Below are positions 1 to 8,010 of a stretch of 54,224 nt of DNA, piece after piece. Below the pieces are notes generated by a model. It worked only from the letters and a program-made list of their open reading frames with translations. It was not told where the DNA came from and made no database searches. This DNA comes from JAYFRL01 sp034925905 (GTDB taxonomy: Bacteria > Bacillota > Clostridia > Lachnospirales > Anaerotignaceae). The stretch lies in NCBI GenBank assembly GCA_034925905.1, contig JAYFRL010000015.1:1-54224 (forward strand), read 5' to 3'. How positions within the stretch are numbered: position 1 is the stretch's first letter; the number at the start of each line of letters is the position of its first letter. A program made the position numbers and the translations under genes.

Positions 1-58
1 TTAGAGCGCCGGCCTGTCACGCCGGAGGTCGAGGGTTCGAGCCCCTTCTGAGTCGCCA
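1..58 (+). tRNA. tRNA-Asp(GTC), 5' end cut by window start
   Basis: The anticodon arm (GCCGGCCTGTCACGCCGGAG) carries GTC, which reads Asp codons. The T arm GAGGGTTCGAGCCCCTT and an encoded 3' CCA at 56-58 follow. The acceptor 5' strand and most of the D arm lie before the window. It sits 4 nt ahead of tRNA-Val, so the two are probably cotranscribed from a tRNA cluster upstream. Confidence 0.95.
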
Positions 59-62
59 ATAT

Positions 63-135
63 GGGAGTTTAGCTCAGCTGGGAGAGCATCTGCCTTACAA
101 GCAGAGGGTCACAGGTTCGAGCCCTGTAACTCCCA
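63..135 (+). tRNA. tRNA-Val(TAC)
   Basis: The acceptor stem GGGAGTT/AACTCCC closes the cloverleaf. The D arm is TAGCTCAGCTGGGAGAGC, the anticodon loop CTTACAA has anticodon TAC, and the T loop is GGTTCGAGCC. The discriminator base is A135 and the CCA is not encoded, unlike the neighbouring tRNA-Asp. UAC pairs exactly with the codon GUA, the same triplet that I read as specifier in the T-box at 7660-7935, and its A discriminator fits the TGGT of that T-box. Confidence 0.97.
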
Positions 136-159
136 TTTTTAATTTTTATTTAAGCACAA

Positions 160-188
160 AAAAACAGCCTGTTTTGGGCTGCTTTTTT
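160..188. terminator. Bidirectional terminator between tRNA-Val and the ABC-F gene
   Basis: Stem CAGCC (165-169) pairs with GGCTG (177-181). A T run follows on the plus side and an A run precedes it, so it can end both the tRNA transcript and the minus-strand ABC-F transcript. Confidence 0.85.
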
Positions 189-201
189 GTATGTGATATT
201 G

Positions 202-1680
202 CTAAAGCTTTATTGTTTTTGTTGCTATATTGTTATAAAACGATATATCATGTTCAACAAATAATATTGTTGGCTTATATTTAAGCAAAAGTTTTTTAAT
301 CTGTATCCGGGATATAACGTCTATATAATTAAGGGGTTCGTCCCATATATAGATATGGGCTTCTTCGCATAAGCTCTTTGCTATAAGAACTTTTTTCTTT
401 TGTCCGCTGCTAAAATTCTGGATATCTTTTTCAAATTGGTCTCTTGAAAAATCCAGCTTCCTAAGTATTGCTTTAAAGAGAATTTCGTCTATATCCAAAT
501 TTTGCGCAAACTCTCTAAGATTTCCGTTCAAGTGCGATGTGTCCTGCGGGACATATGATATTTTAAGCCCGCTGCTTTTTCTTAAGCTTCCTTCATAAGC
601 TATATTTTCGCCACAGATAAGTTTTAGAATGCTTGATTTTCCACACCCGTTTTTCCCGAGAAGAGCAATTTGGTCTCCCTGTAAAACCGAGAAACTGATA
701 TCCCTGCAAATTGTTTTTTGGTCATATTTTATGTTTACACCCTTAAGCTCTATAAGACAATCGGGATAATGCTCCAAAGGAGCAATTTTCAGGCTTTCGA
801 AGGTCTCAATGTTTTTAAGCAACCCCGATTTTTCTTTTGCCGCAGCAATTTTCCGGTTTTCGGCTGATTTTGAGCGTTTCATCATTTTTGAGGCTTTGTG
901 ACCTATATAGCCTTTATCTGGCTTAATCCCGGAATTTTTTGTGCCGAATTTTGTTTTTTCGAGCTTATATGACCAGTCCGAAGTACGCTTTGCCGCTTTT
1001 TCAAAATGGCATATGTCTTTTTTAAGCTTCCTGTTTTCTGCAAGCTCAAAATTATCCTGCAGTTCTTTATTCCGCCACCAGGATGAAAAATTGCCTTTTT
1101 GTATTTCTATATTTGTTTTATTTATAGAAAGTATATGGTCTATGCAATTATCAAGAAATGTTTGGTCATGAGAAACGAGTATAAATCCGTTTTTTGAATT
1201 TAGATAGCTACTAACAAGCTTGCGCGCTTCTAAATCCAAATGGTTTGTGGGTTCGTCTATCAGTAGGAATTTATTTTCTTTCAAAAACATAGCGGCAATC
1301 AGTACTTTTGTTTGTTCTCCGTTTGACAATGTTTCAAACGGACGGTAAAGAACATCCTCCGAGAGGTTAAGCAAAGACATTTCGCGCAGGAGTTTCCAAT
1401 TTTCAAAATCCCCAAGTATAGAATTTATTATTTCCGCCGTATTTATATTTTTGTTTTTCACTTTATAAGGGAAATATTCAAAATCTATGCTTGAACTTAT
1501 ATTACCGCTATATTCATATTTACCCAGCAGAAGGTTTAAAAAAGTGGTTTTACCTCTGCCGTTTCTTCCTGCGAAACCAAGCTTCCAATCTGTGTCAATC
1601 TGAAAGCTTACGTTTTCAAATATGTTACCGCAGCTTCCATCGTATGCAAATGTAAGGTTTGAAATATTTATTAAAGACAT
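202..1680 (-). CDS. ABC-F ribosomal protection protein, Lsa/CplR-like
   Basis: A 492-aa soluble protein with two ABC ATPase domains and no membrane segments, as in antibiotic-resistance ABC-F proteins. Domain 1 has Walker A GRNGRGKT (about residues 38-45), signature LSNGEQ and Walker B LLIDEPTNHLD. A basic interdomain linker follows. Domain 2 has GKNGCGKSS, signature FSSGQKKK and the divergent Walker B IWDEPLNYID. Known Lsa/Vga/VmlR/CplR proteins bind the ribosomal E site and dislodge lincosamides, streptogramin A and pleuromutilins. The start ATG at 1680 has the AAAGGATG ribosome binding site; the frame stays open upstream to a GTG at 1803, but that part overlaps the attenuator. Resistance phenotype and exact subfamily are inferred. 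Confidence 0.88.
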   Translation of the reverse strand: MSLINISNLTFAYDGSCGNIFENVSFQIDTDWKLGFAGRNGRGKTTFLNLLLGKYEYSGNISSSIDFEYFPYKVKNKNINTAEIINSILGDFENWKLLREMSLLNLSEDVLYRPFETLSNGEQTKVLIAAMFLKENKFLLIDEPTNHLDLEARKLVSSYLNSKNGFILVSHDQTFLDNCIDHILSINKTNIEIQKGNFSSWWRNKELQDNFELAENRKLKKDICHFEKAAKRTSDWSYKLEKTKFGTKNSGIKPDKGYIGHKASKMMKRSKSAENRKIAAAKEKSGLLKNIETFESLKIAPLEHYPDCLIELKGVNIKYDQKTICRDISFSVLQGDQIALLGKNGCGKSSILKLICGENIAYEGSLRKSSGLKISYVPQDTSHLNGNLREFAQNLDIDEILFKAILRKLDFSRDQFEKDIQNFSSGQKKKVLIAKSLCEEAHIYIWDEPLNYIDVISRIQIKKLLLKYKPTILFVEHDISFYNNIATKTIKL

Positions 1681-1699
1681 TATTATACATCCTTTCAAT

Positions 1700-1732
1700 A
1701 TAAAAAAGCTCCGGAAAGTTATTCCGCAGCTT
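1700..1732 (-). terminator. Attenuator hairpin in the ABC-F leader
   Basis: On the minus strand an 11-bp stem with one mismatch (AAGCTGCGGAA, 1732-1722, with TTCCGGAGCTT, 1716-1706) is followed by six T (1705-1700). It lies about 20 nt before the ATG at 1680, between promoter and gene, so it can stop transcription before the coding region. An 8-bp pair GCCAGGCA (1801-1794) with TGCCTGGC (1747-1740) lies just upstream and may belong to an alternative fold. Confidence 0.75.
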
Positions 1733-1863
1733 ATACCAAGCCAGGCAAAACATAGGTATGGCCGATGTATAAAGAGCATAAGACAACTTATCCTGCCTGG
1801 CACAACAAAACGAACGGCATTGATTTTGCCGAACTTAAGGGTTTTATTATGCTTTTATTTTTA

Positions 1864-1884
1864 TCAGCAGGAAAAACTGTACAT
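1864..1884 (-). CDS. Six-residue leader peptide of the ABC-F gene (MYSFSC)
   Basis: ATG at 1884 is followed by five codons and TGA, encoding MYSFSC. A strong ribosome binding site (GGGGTG, about 6 nt upstream) lies in the leader just after the promoter. Short leader peptides on which drug-bound ribosomes stall are established regulators of ABC-F and erm genes (for example MsrDL). The assignment as a sensor peptide is inference from position, start signal and the downstream attenuator. Confidence 0.55.
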   Translation of the reverse strand: MYSFSC

Positions 1885-1914
1885 TTTTTCACCCCGTCTT
1901 CATATATTTTTTAG

Positions 1915-1943
1915 ATTATAGCATAGACCGTTAAACATTTCAA
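1915..1943 (-). promoter_or_regulatory. Sigma-A promoter of the ABC-F gene
   Basis: TTGAAA (1943-1938), 17 bp, TATAAT (1920-1915) on the minus strand. Transcription should begin near 1908, which gives a leader of about 230 nt that contains the MYSFSC ORF and the attenuator. Confidence 0.82.
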
Positions 1944-2097
1944 GCGTATGGAACTTTGCTTAAATTTTGTGCGTAAATAATATATCCGTAAATCTTAAAA
2001 TTTGTTAAATATTCAAATAACTATTTTAATTTTTTATATTTCATGTAAAATAAGGATATGGAAGTGTTGTGTAAGATATCAGAAGGAGGTAGTTGCA

Positions 2098-3657
2098 TTG
2101 AAAAATTTTTTTTTACTCCCTTTAGCCGCGTTCTTGTCAATTATGGTTATTAATTCAGCAGCCTTTGGCTATACGGAAAGCCATGTATCAAAATATGTAA
2201 AGGTTAAAGCAGAAACCGTTTTAACAGGTTCGGGTCAGCCAATTCTTTATATAGAACCAAGTGCAGACCATACATCAGACTTTTTATTTGAGCTTGTACT
2301 TACAAATGCAAAATGGAAATTTACAAGCGATATAGGCAAATTTGATTCGTCTAACCCTGGGGTTACTTATAAAAGAACGGATAATAGCAGCATTATTGTA
2401 TATGTAAATGTTGCTGATGGGGTAAACGATACCTCTTCCGGGAATGATATTACGTTTGATGCGGCAAATAATGCAATAGAAATACCACTTTATGTTGAGG
2501 TTTTAAGCTATGGCGAGGCAAGCGTTAAAATAAACAGCTTAAACTCAACGATCTCAGATGCAACCCATGCCTTTGCATACGTTCCTTACGGTGAAACTGT
2601 AAGCATAAGCTATCAAACGGCATATACGGTTACGGAAAATGTAACGATTGATAACATAATTATAAAGGATGACCGGAATGTGGCTGTTTCAGGAGGAGCT
2701 GAATTCAAGCTTTCTCTTTCAAACGGAGCAAAATTTGGAGATAGTCCTAAAATAACAGGAACAGGCAAATTTTTGGAGAATGTTAAATTTGTTAAAAACT
2801 CAAGCGATGCTTCAAAGGCCGTTGTAAAAGTTATCAATGAAACGGATGCGGAATCCGGCTCTATAACGCTTGAAGACCTGGAGCTTCTGCTTGAAGGAAG
2901 CACAGAGTATGGAGGCGTAGAACTCACCCTTGAATTTGACGGACAAAAGCAGGTAATAACGGTTGCAAATTATCAAAAGGCATCAAGTACAAACACACCG
3001 GTTGTTATAGAAAATATAATTTTAGATGGTGTTAGACCAACCTTTTCGGGAACAGCCGCCTATGGGTATAAACTTATGCTCTATATCGACGAAGTTGGAT
3101 ATGGTGATTTTTCTGTGAACAAAGATTCAACATGGTCTATAACTTATAAAGACAATATTCCTCCTCTTTCTGAAGGCATTCATGAGGCGAAGGTGGCGTA
3201 TTACAGAGAGTCAACCGGCAAAACCCAAGGCGAGGTTACGAAGGAATTTTTAGTTAACGATGCAAGCAACGATATAAGCATAAAAATAGGGGAATCTGCA
3301 TATTATGTGGGTACAAAGGCTTATTCATATTCAGACCTGATATATATCAAAAATGACAGAACCATGCTCCCGTTAAGACTTATTTCAAATCTTTTGGGAA
3401 TTTCTGATTCCGATATAACATGGAATGATTCTTTGAAAGAAGTGACATTAAAGCGGACAGATGGCGAAGCTGTTTCATTGGCTATAGGCGGAAACTATAT
3501 GATGGTTGGAGAAAGAAGAGCGGTTGTGGATTCGCCAGCGGAAATTAAAAACAGCAGAGTATTTGTTCCTCTAAGAGTTTTGTTTAATGCTTTTGACATA
3601 AGCGACGAATATATAAAATGGGAAAACAACACAGTCAAGATAACTGTAATAAAATAG
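2098..3657 (+). CDS. Secreted copper amine oxidase N-terminal-like (stalk domain) protein
   Basis: 519 aa from a TTG start at 2098, chosen because AGAAGGAGG lies 7 nt upstream and a signal peptide begins right there (basic LKN, then a hydrophobic stretch to about residue 25 ending NSAAFG). The middle is a large beta-rich, Thr/Ser-rich region without recognised catalytic motifs. The last ~130 residues match the stalk domain seen in many clostridial surface proteins: a first half with RTMLPLRLISNLLG, then ITWNDSLKEVTL, and a second half with RVFVPLRVLFNAF and IKWENNTVKI. Such domains are named after copper amine oxidase but carry no oxidase activity and probably act in wall or protein contacts. 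Own terminator downstream; function unknown. Confidence 0.8.
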   Translation: MKNFFLLPLAAFLSIMVINSAAFGYTESHVSKYVKVKAETVLTGSGQPILYIEPSADHTSDFLFELVLTNAKWKFTSDIGKFDSSNPGVTYKRTDNSSIIVYVNVADGVNDTSSGNDITFDAANNAIEIPLYVEVLSYGEASVKINSLNSTISDATHAFAYVPYGETVSISYQTAYTVTENVTIDNIIIKDDRNVAVSGGAEFKLSLSNGAKFGDSPKITGTGKFLENVKFVKNSSDASKAVVKVINETDAESGSITLEDLELLLEGSTEYGGVELTLEFDGQKQVITVANYQKASSTNTPVVIENIILDGVRPTFSGTAAYGYKLMLYIDEVGYGDFSVNKDSTWSITYKDNIPPLSEGIHEAKVAYYRESTGKTQGEVTKEFLVNDASNDISIKIGESAYYVGTKAYSYSDLIYIKNDRTMLPLRLISNLLGISDSDITWNDSLKEVTLKRTDGEAVSLAIGGNYMMVGERRAVVDSPAEIKNSRVFVPLRVLFNAFDISDEYIKWENNTVKITVIK

Positions 3658-3670
3658 CTTAAGCTTTAAA

Positions 3671-3704
3671 GGGCTGCTGTTAAAAGCAGCCCTAAAATTT
3701 TTTT
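3671..3704 (+). terminator. Rho-independent terminator after stalk-domain gene
   Basis: GGGCTGCT (3671-3678) pairs with AGCAGCCC (3685-3692), followed by a T-rich tail. Confidence 0.9.
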
Positions 3705-3732
3705 TAATTAAAGGCCATAATCTCATTATTTA

Positions 3733-3761
3733 TTGATTTTGAGGGAAGACTATGGTAAATT
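3733..3761 (+). promoter_or_regulatory. Putative promoter of asnB
   Basis: TTGATT (3733-3738), 17 bp, TAAATT (3756-3761), placed between the preceding terminator and the asnB ribosome binding site. Confidence 0.5.
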
Positions 3762-3794
3762 TAATGTTAATTAATGACAATGGAGGAAGCTTTT

Positions 3795-5621
3795 ATGTGT
3801 GGCATTTGCGGTTATACAGGTGTTTTACCTGCCGGGCAAGATGTGCTTTTCAACATGACTGAAAAAATAAAGCACAGAGGACCCGACAGTAGCGGTTTTT
3901 ATACGGATGAAAATATTTCTTTGGGTTTTCGCAGGCTCAGTATAATAGACTTAAACACCGGATCTCAACCTATGTATAACGAAAATAAGGATATTGTCAT
4001 TGTTTTTAACGGTGAGATATATAATTATAAAGAGCTTAAGGACGAGCTTATTTCATGCGGGCATACTTTTGCAAACAGCTCAGATACCGAGGTTTTAATC
4101 CATGGCTATGAGGAATATGGTGAAAAGCTTTTAAACAAGCTTAGAGGCATGTTTGCTTTTGCCATTTGGGATTCAAAAAATAAGCGGCTTTTTGCCGCAA
4201 GGGATTTTTTTGGTATAAAGCCTTTTTATTATTTGCTTTGTGAAGGCAACCTTGTTTTTGGCTCGGAGATAAAAAGCATACTGGAATATCCTCTTTATGA
4301 AAGAAAGATGAATGAAGATGCTTTGGAAAACTATTTAACCTTTCAATATTCTGTGCTTGCCGAAACATTTTTCAAGGATATATTTAAACTGCTCCCGGGA
4401 CATTTTATGGTCTACGAAAACGGAAAGCTTGATATAAAACGGTATTACACTCCTGCATTTGAGCCTAAGGAAGACAAAACGCTTGAAGAAACTGTAAATG
4501 ATATAGACTCTGTTATGCAGGATTCAATAAAAAGCCATAAAATAAGCGATGTTGAGGTTGGCTCGTTTTTATCCAGCGGAGTTGATTCAAGCTATGTTGC
4601 GGCGTGCTTTAAAGGCGACAAAACATTTACCGTTGGCTTTGATTATGATAATTACAACGAAATAGAATATGCCAAGAAGCTTTCGGAAAAAATAGAGATA
4701 GATAATTACAGCAAGCTTATAACAACGGAGGAATATTGGGAAGCCATACCTAAGGTTCAATATCACATGGACGAGCCTTTGGCTGACCCCTCGGCAATAG
4801 CTCTTTATTTCGTGAGCCAGACGGCTGCGAAGTACGTTAAGGTTGCGCTTTCCGGTGAAGGTGCAGATGAATTTTTCGGTGGATATAATATATATAGGGA
4901 ACCTAATTCTTTAAGACCGCTTACAAGGCTACCAAGGTTTTTAAGAAGCTTTTTGGCTGCGCTTGCAAAGCATCTTCCAGATATAAAGGGTAAAAACTAT
5001 CTTATAAGAGGCGGGAAAGACGTTGAAAACCGTTTTATAGGTAATGCTTTCATGTTTACAAAAGAAGACAGGGAAGAAATACTAAAAAATCCAAAAAGCA
5101 ATTTAAGCCCATTTGAGCTTACAAAACCCTTTTATGAGGATGTTAAAAATCTGGACGATATAACAAAAATGCAATATATAGACGTTAATTTCTGGCTTAT
5201 AGGTGATATTCTGCTTAAGGCGGACAAAATGAGCATGGCTCATTCTCTTGAGGTTAGAGTACCTTTTCTCGATAAAGAGGTTTTTGAGGTTGCAAAAAGA
5301 TTACCTTCAAAATATAAGGTTACGAAAAAAAACACAAAATATGCAATGCGTCAGGCTGCACACAGGTATCTTCCTGATTTTGTAGCTGAAAAAAAGAAGC
5401 TCGGCTTTCCAGTACCAATAAGGGTATGGCTTAAGGAAGAACGGTTTTATAATGTTATAAGGGAAGCTTTTTTAAGTGACGTTGCCGATAAATATTTTAA
5501 AAAAGACAAAATTATCAGCCTTTTGGACGAGCATAAGCTTGGTAAAAAGGATAACAGCAGAAAAATATGGACAATTTATATTTTTATAGTGTGGTATAAC
5601 GAATATTTTGTTGCAAAATAA
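3795..5621 (+). CDS. asnB: Asparagine synthetase, glutamine-hydrolysing
   Basis: 608 aa, cytoplasmic. It makes asparagine from aspartate, glutamine and ATP. The start ATG at 3795 puts the catalytic Cys2 of the class II glutaminase directly after the initiator Met (MCGICGY), and GGAGGA lies upstream, so longer in-frame starts are rejected. The N-terminal Ntn glutaminase spans about residues 1-200 (KHRGPD, FNGEIYN, SSDTE). The synthetase domain has the pyrophosphatase loop SSGVDSS at 260-266 and the GEGADE motif. The SSGVDSS rather than SGGVDSS form is seen in AsnO-like members. A promoter and terminator on its left suggest a single-gene unit; the rplS promoter begins inside its last codons. 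Confidence 0.93.
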   Translation: MCGICGYTGVLPAGQDVLFNMTEKIKHRGPDSSGFYTDENISLGFRRLSIIDLNTGSQPMYNENKDIVIVFNGEIYNYKELKDELISCGHTFANSSDTEVLIHGYEEYGEKLLNKLRGMFAFAIWDSKNKRLFAARDFFGIKPFYYLLCEGNLVFGSEIKSILEYPLYERKMNEDALENYLTFQYSVLAETFFKDIFKLLPGHFMVYENGKLDIKRYYTPAFEPKEDKTLEETVNDIDSVMQDSIKSHKISDVEVGSFLSSGVDSSYVAACFKGDKTFTVGFDYDNYNEIEYAKKLSEKIEIDNYSKLITTEEYWEAIPKVQYHMDEPLADPSAIALYFVSQTAAKYVKVALSGEGADEFFGGYNIYREPNSLRPLTRLPRFLRSFLAALAKHLPDIKGKNYLIRGGKDVENRFIGNAFMFTKEDREEILKNPKSNLSPFELTKPFYEDVKNLDDITKMQYIDVNFWLIGDILLKADKMSMAHSLEVRVPFLDKEVFEVAKRLPSKYKVTKKNTKYAMRQAAHRYLPDFVAEKKKLGFPVPIRVWLKEERFYNVIREAFLSDVADKYFKKDKIISLLDEHKLGKKDNSRKIWTIYIFIVWYNEYFVAK

Positions 5622-5639
5622 AAAGGACTATGATATAAT
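5611..5639 (+). promoter_or_regulatory. Promoter of rplS, overlapping the end of asnB
   Basis: TTGCAA (5611-5616), 17 bp, TATAAT (5634-5639). The -35 box lies in the last codons of asnB. The resulting leader (about 5646-5707) contains the small inverted repeat CGGAC-G-GTCCG and could hold an L19-type autoregulatory leader, which I cannot confirm. Confidence 0.78.
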
Positions 5640-5707
5640 CATGTTCTGTGAGTACGGACGGTCCGCTGAATAGATCAAGAACGTCTTTGGAGGAAGGAGG
5701 AACACAA

Positions 5708-6055
5708 ATGAACGAAATTATAAAACAAATAGAAAAAGAACAATTAAAAAGCGAAATCCCTTCTTTTAAAGTTGGAGATACGGTTCGCGTGCACGCAAAG
5801 GTTGTTGAAGGTGCAAGAGAGAGAATCCAGGTTTTTGAAGGAATTGTTACAAAAAGGCAGAATGGCGGTATAAGAGAAAACTTCACCGTAAGGAGAATAG
5901 CTTCAGGTGTAGGCGTTGAAAGAACATGGCCGCTTCATTCCCCGAGAATTGACCACATTGAGGTTGTTAGAAAAGGCGTGGTAAGACGCGCTAAGCTTTA
6001 CTACTTAAGAGACAGAGTTGGTAAGGCTGCAAAGGTTAAAGAAGAGATAAGATAA
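5708..6055 (+). CDS. rplS: 50S ribosomal protein L19
   Basis: 115 aa, the usual length for L19, which sits at the 30S-50S interface. Family features are the conserved FKVGDTVRVHAKV, RIQVFEGIV, and the C-terminal HSPRIDHIEV, VVRRAKLYYLRD. The start ATG at 5708 follows GGAAGGAGG by 7 nt; an upstream in-frame GTG is rejected because no match to L19 precedes the ATG. The gene is not preceded here by rpsP-rimM-trmD, its classic partners, but has its own promoter and a terminator, and stands next to lepB and rbgA (ylqF), a common neighbourhood in Firmicutes. Confidence 0.97.
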   Translation: MNEIIKQIEKEQLKSEIPSFKVGDTVRVHAKVVEGARERIQVFEGIVTKRQNGGIRENFTVRRIASGVGVERTWPLHSPRIDHIEVVRKGVVRRAKLYYLRDRVGKAAKVKEEIR

Positions 6056-6070
6056 TTTTTCTGACAAATC

Positions 6071-6098
6071 AGCGTGCAGCTTATGCACGCTATTTTTT
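6071..6098 (+). terminator. Terminator after rplS
   Basis: AGCGTGCA (6071-6078) pairs with TGCACGCT (6084-6091), followed by ATTTTTTAT. Confidence 0.92.
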
Positions 6099-6159
6099 AT
6101 ATCAGCATAGTTTTTGTTTTACCAGAAAAATAAAAGCATTTATATTTTGAGGTGTCGTT

Positions 6160-6711
6160 ATGGAAGAAGAAAAACCAAGAAAAAAGAAACCTGCAAAGCA
6201 GGAGGCTAAAGAATGGGTTTTATCCATCATAATAGTTGTTACCGCCGTTTTGTTTGTGCGGACTTTTTTGTTTGTCACAACAGAGGTTAAGGGCGTTTCT
6301 ATGGAGCCGACTTATGAGCATAACGATATTGTTGCTGTTAATAAAGCGGCATATTATTTTTCAAATCCGAAAAAGGACGATATAATAATATGCAAATACA
6401 AAGATACAACATATGATAGTCACATTATAAAAAGAGTTATAGGTGTCCCGGGGGATGTTATAGATTTTAAGTTTAACGACGGAGTTTATGACCTTTATTT
6501 AAACGGGGAATATCTTAATGAAGATTATATAATGGATACACAAAACCAGAAAGGATATTTTGATTATCCTTTAACCGTGCCGGAAGGTTCGTATTTTGTT
6601 ATGGGCGACAACAGGAATTCAAGTGCAGACAGCCGCGACGAGACAATAGGCACTATAGCCAAATCTGATATAATAGGCAAGGTTATATTTAAAATATGGC
6701 CTTTTAAATAA
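6160..6711 (+). CDS. lepB: Type I signal peptidase
   Basis: 183 aa, membrane-anchored peptidase S26A that removes signal peptides from exported proteins at the outer face of the membrane. A basic N-terminus (EEKPRKKKPAK) is followed by one membrane segment (about 19-40). The catalytic Ser47 lies in GVSMEPT and the general-base Lys91 in IKRVIGVPGD; the C-terminal box GDNRNSSADSR is complete. Length fits the single-anchor Gram-positive type. The start has GAGGTG upstream. It is followed 14 nt later by rbgA, so the two are probably cotranscribed. Confidence 0.95.
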   Translation: MEEEKPRKKKPAKQEAKEWVLSIIIVVTAVLFVRTFLFVTTEVKGVSMEPTYEHNDIVAVNKAAYYFSNPKKDDIIICKYKDTTYDSHIIKRVIGVPGDVIDFKFNDGVYDLYLNGEYLNEDYIMDTQNQKGYFDYPLTVPEGSYFVMGDNRNSSADSRDETIGTIAKSDIIGKVIFKIWPFK

Positions 6712-6725
6712 AAGGAGTTGTTTTT

Positions 6726-7574
6726 ATGAATATACAATGGTATCCGGGGCATATGACAAAAACAAAGAGAATGATGATAGAAAGTCTTTCTCTGGTTGAT
6801 ATTGTTATAGAGCTTTTAGATGCCAGAATCCCTTTAAGCAGCAAGAATCCTGATATCGATGAGCTTGCCAAAAATAAAAAAAGGATAATATTATTAAACA
6901 AGGCGGATCTTGCGGATTCAAAAGCGACCGAAAAATGGAGGGATTATTTTAAGGGCTGTGGCTTTAATGCCATAGCTGTTGATTCTTCTTCGGGTAAAGG
7001 TTTTTTGGAAATAAATCCTTTAATAAAAGAGCTTATGGAAGAGAAACTCAGCCGTTTGCGTGAAAAAGGGCGTATCTTTGCTCCTAGTAGGGTTATGGTC
7101 GCTGGAATACCTAATGTTGGGAAATCAACTTTTATAAACAAATATACAGGAAGAAAAAGCACAAAAGTTGGGGACAAACCGGGAGTAACAAAAGGAAAGC
7201 AATGGGTTAGAATAAAAAAAGATATAGAGCTTTTGGATACACCGGGGATACTCTGGCCAAAATTTGAAGACCCTTCGGCAGGAATTAAGCTTGCCATAAC
7301 GGGAGCCATAAATGATGATATATTAAATATAACCGAGCTTGCAGCAGAACTTATAGAGCTTCTTGTTTTAATATGCCCTGATGCAATCAAAAACAGGTTT
7401 GGCGTAGAATGTGGCGGTTTTAAAGAGCCTTATGACATTTTATTAAAAATAGGTGAAGCGCGCGGATTTAAGCTTAAAGGCGGAGTAATAGACGAAGAAA
7501 GAACGGCAAAAATATTGCTTGATGAATACAGAGGCGGGAAGCTTGGCAATATTACTCTTGAACTTCCTGAGTAA
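6726..7574 (+). CDS. rbgA: Ribosome biogenesis GTPase RbgA (YlqF)
   Basis: 282 aa, cytoplasmic GTPase needed for late assembly of the 50S subunit. It starts with the family signature WYPGHMTK. The GTPase motifs are circularly permuted as expected: G4 NKAD (58-61), G5 DSSSGKG (86-92), then G1 GIPNVGKS (127-134) and G3 DTPG (171-174). The C-terminal RNA-binding ANTAR-like part is present. The start ATG follows AAAGGAG. Its position behind lepB and near rplS is a common Firmicute order. Confidence 0.96.
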   Translation: MNIQWYPGHMTKTKRMMIESLSLVDIVIELLDARIPLSSKNPDIDELAKNKKRIILLNKADLADSKATEKWRDYFKGCGFNAIAVDSSSGKGFLEINPLIKELMEEKLSRLREKGRIFAPSRVMVAGIPNVGKSTFINKYTGRKSTKVGDKPGVTKGKQWVRIKKDIELLDTPGILWPKFEDPSAGIKLAITGAINDDILNITELAAELIELLVLICPDAIKNRFGVECGGFKEPYDILLKIGEARGFKLKGGVIDEERTAKILLDEYRGGKLGNITLELPE

Positions 7575-7610
7575 AAAATATTAAAAATTAAATTATACTT
7601 AAATTAATAC

Positions 7611-7639
7611 TTGTAATTTCAAATTAACCATGATACAAT
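7611..7639 (+). promoter_or_regulatory. Promoter of the T-box/acyl-CoA synthetase unit
   Basis: TTGTAA (7611-7616), 17 bp, TACAAT (7634-7639). It gives a leader of about 365 nt filled by the T-box. Confidence 0.72.
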
Positions 7640-7659
7640 ATGACAAATTAAATAATAAT

Positions 7660-7935
7660 AAAAGCTATGAAGAGAAGGAGTAATTGTTATTCCTGTTTAT
7701 CAGAGAGAAGCAGAGGGTGAAAATGCTTTAACAAGGGAACAATGAAGTAGTCTCGGAGCTGCAGACCGAACAAAGCAATGCTTTTAGTAGGCTCTGACGG
7801 AAATTTTCCGCCGTACAAAGGGAAAGCGGCATCGATTTTTTATCCGTGCTGTCTGAGGTACAGAATTAACTATTCTGTATGAAGTTAGGTGGTATCACGA
7901 GCCATTCGTCCTAATAAGGATGAATGGCTTTTTTT
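7660..7935 (+). promoter_or_regulatory. T-box riboswitch, specifier read as GUA (valine)
   Basis: Seen: the apical stem I motif AGAGAG with GGTGAAAA (about 7702-7725), the specifier segment GAAGTAGTCTCGGAG starting at 7744, the hallmark antiterminator sequence AGGTGGTATCACGA (7887-7900) and a terminator (AGCCATTCGTCCT with GGATGAATGGCT, then seven T, 7900-7936). Aligning GAA-NNN-R-eight-nt-GAG with known T-boxes puts the specifier at 7747-7749, GUA, followed by the usual purine. TGGT in the T-box requires a discriminator A, which tRNA-Val(UAC) in this window has. The T-box class is near certain; the codon is a manual alignment and AGU (Ser) one base earlier is the main alternative. Uncharged tRNA would allow read-through into the acyl-CoA synthetase gene. 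Confidence 0.9.
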
Positions 7936-8010
7936 ATTACACTAAAGCTTCTTAAAAGATAAGCAGGGTTTAAATCGGTGCAAATAAAACATACTTGGAG
8001 GAATATAAAC

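Noticed and set aside
202..1803. Longer ABC-F start at GTG 1803
   Set aside because: The extra 41 codons overlap the attenuator hairpin and do not resemble ABC-F proteins; ATG 1680 has its own ribosome binding site.
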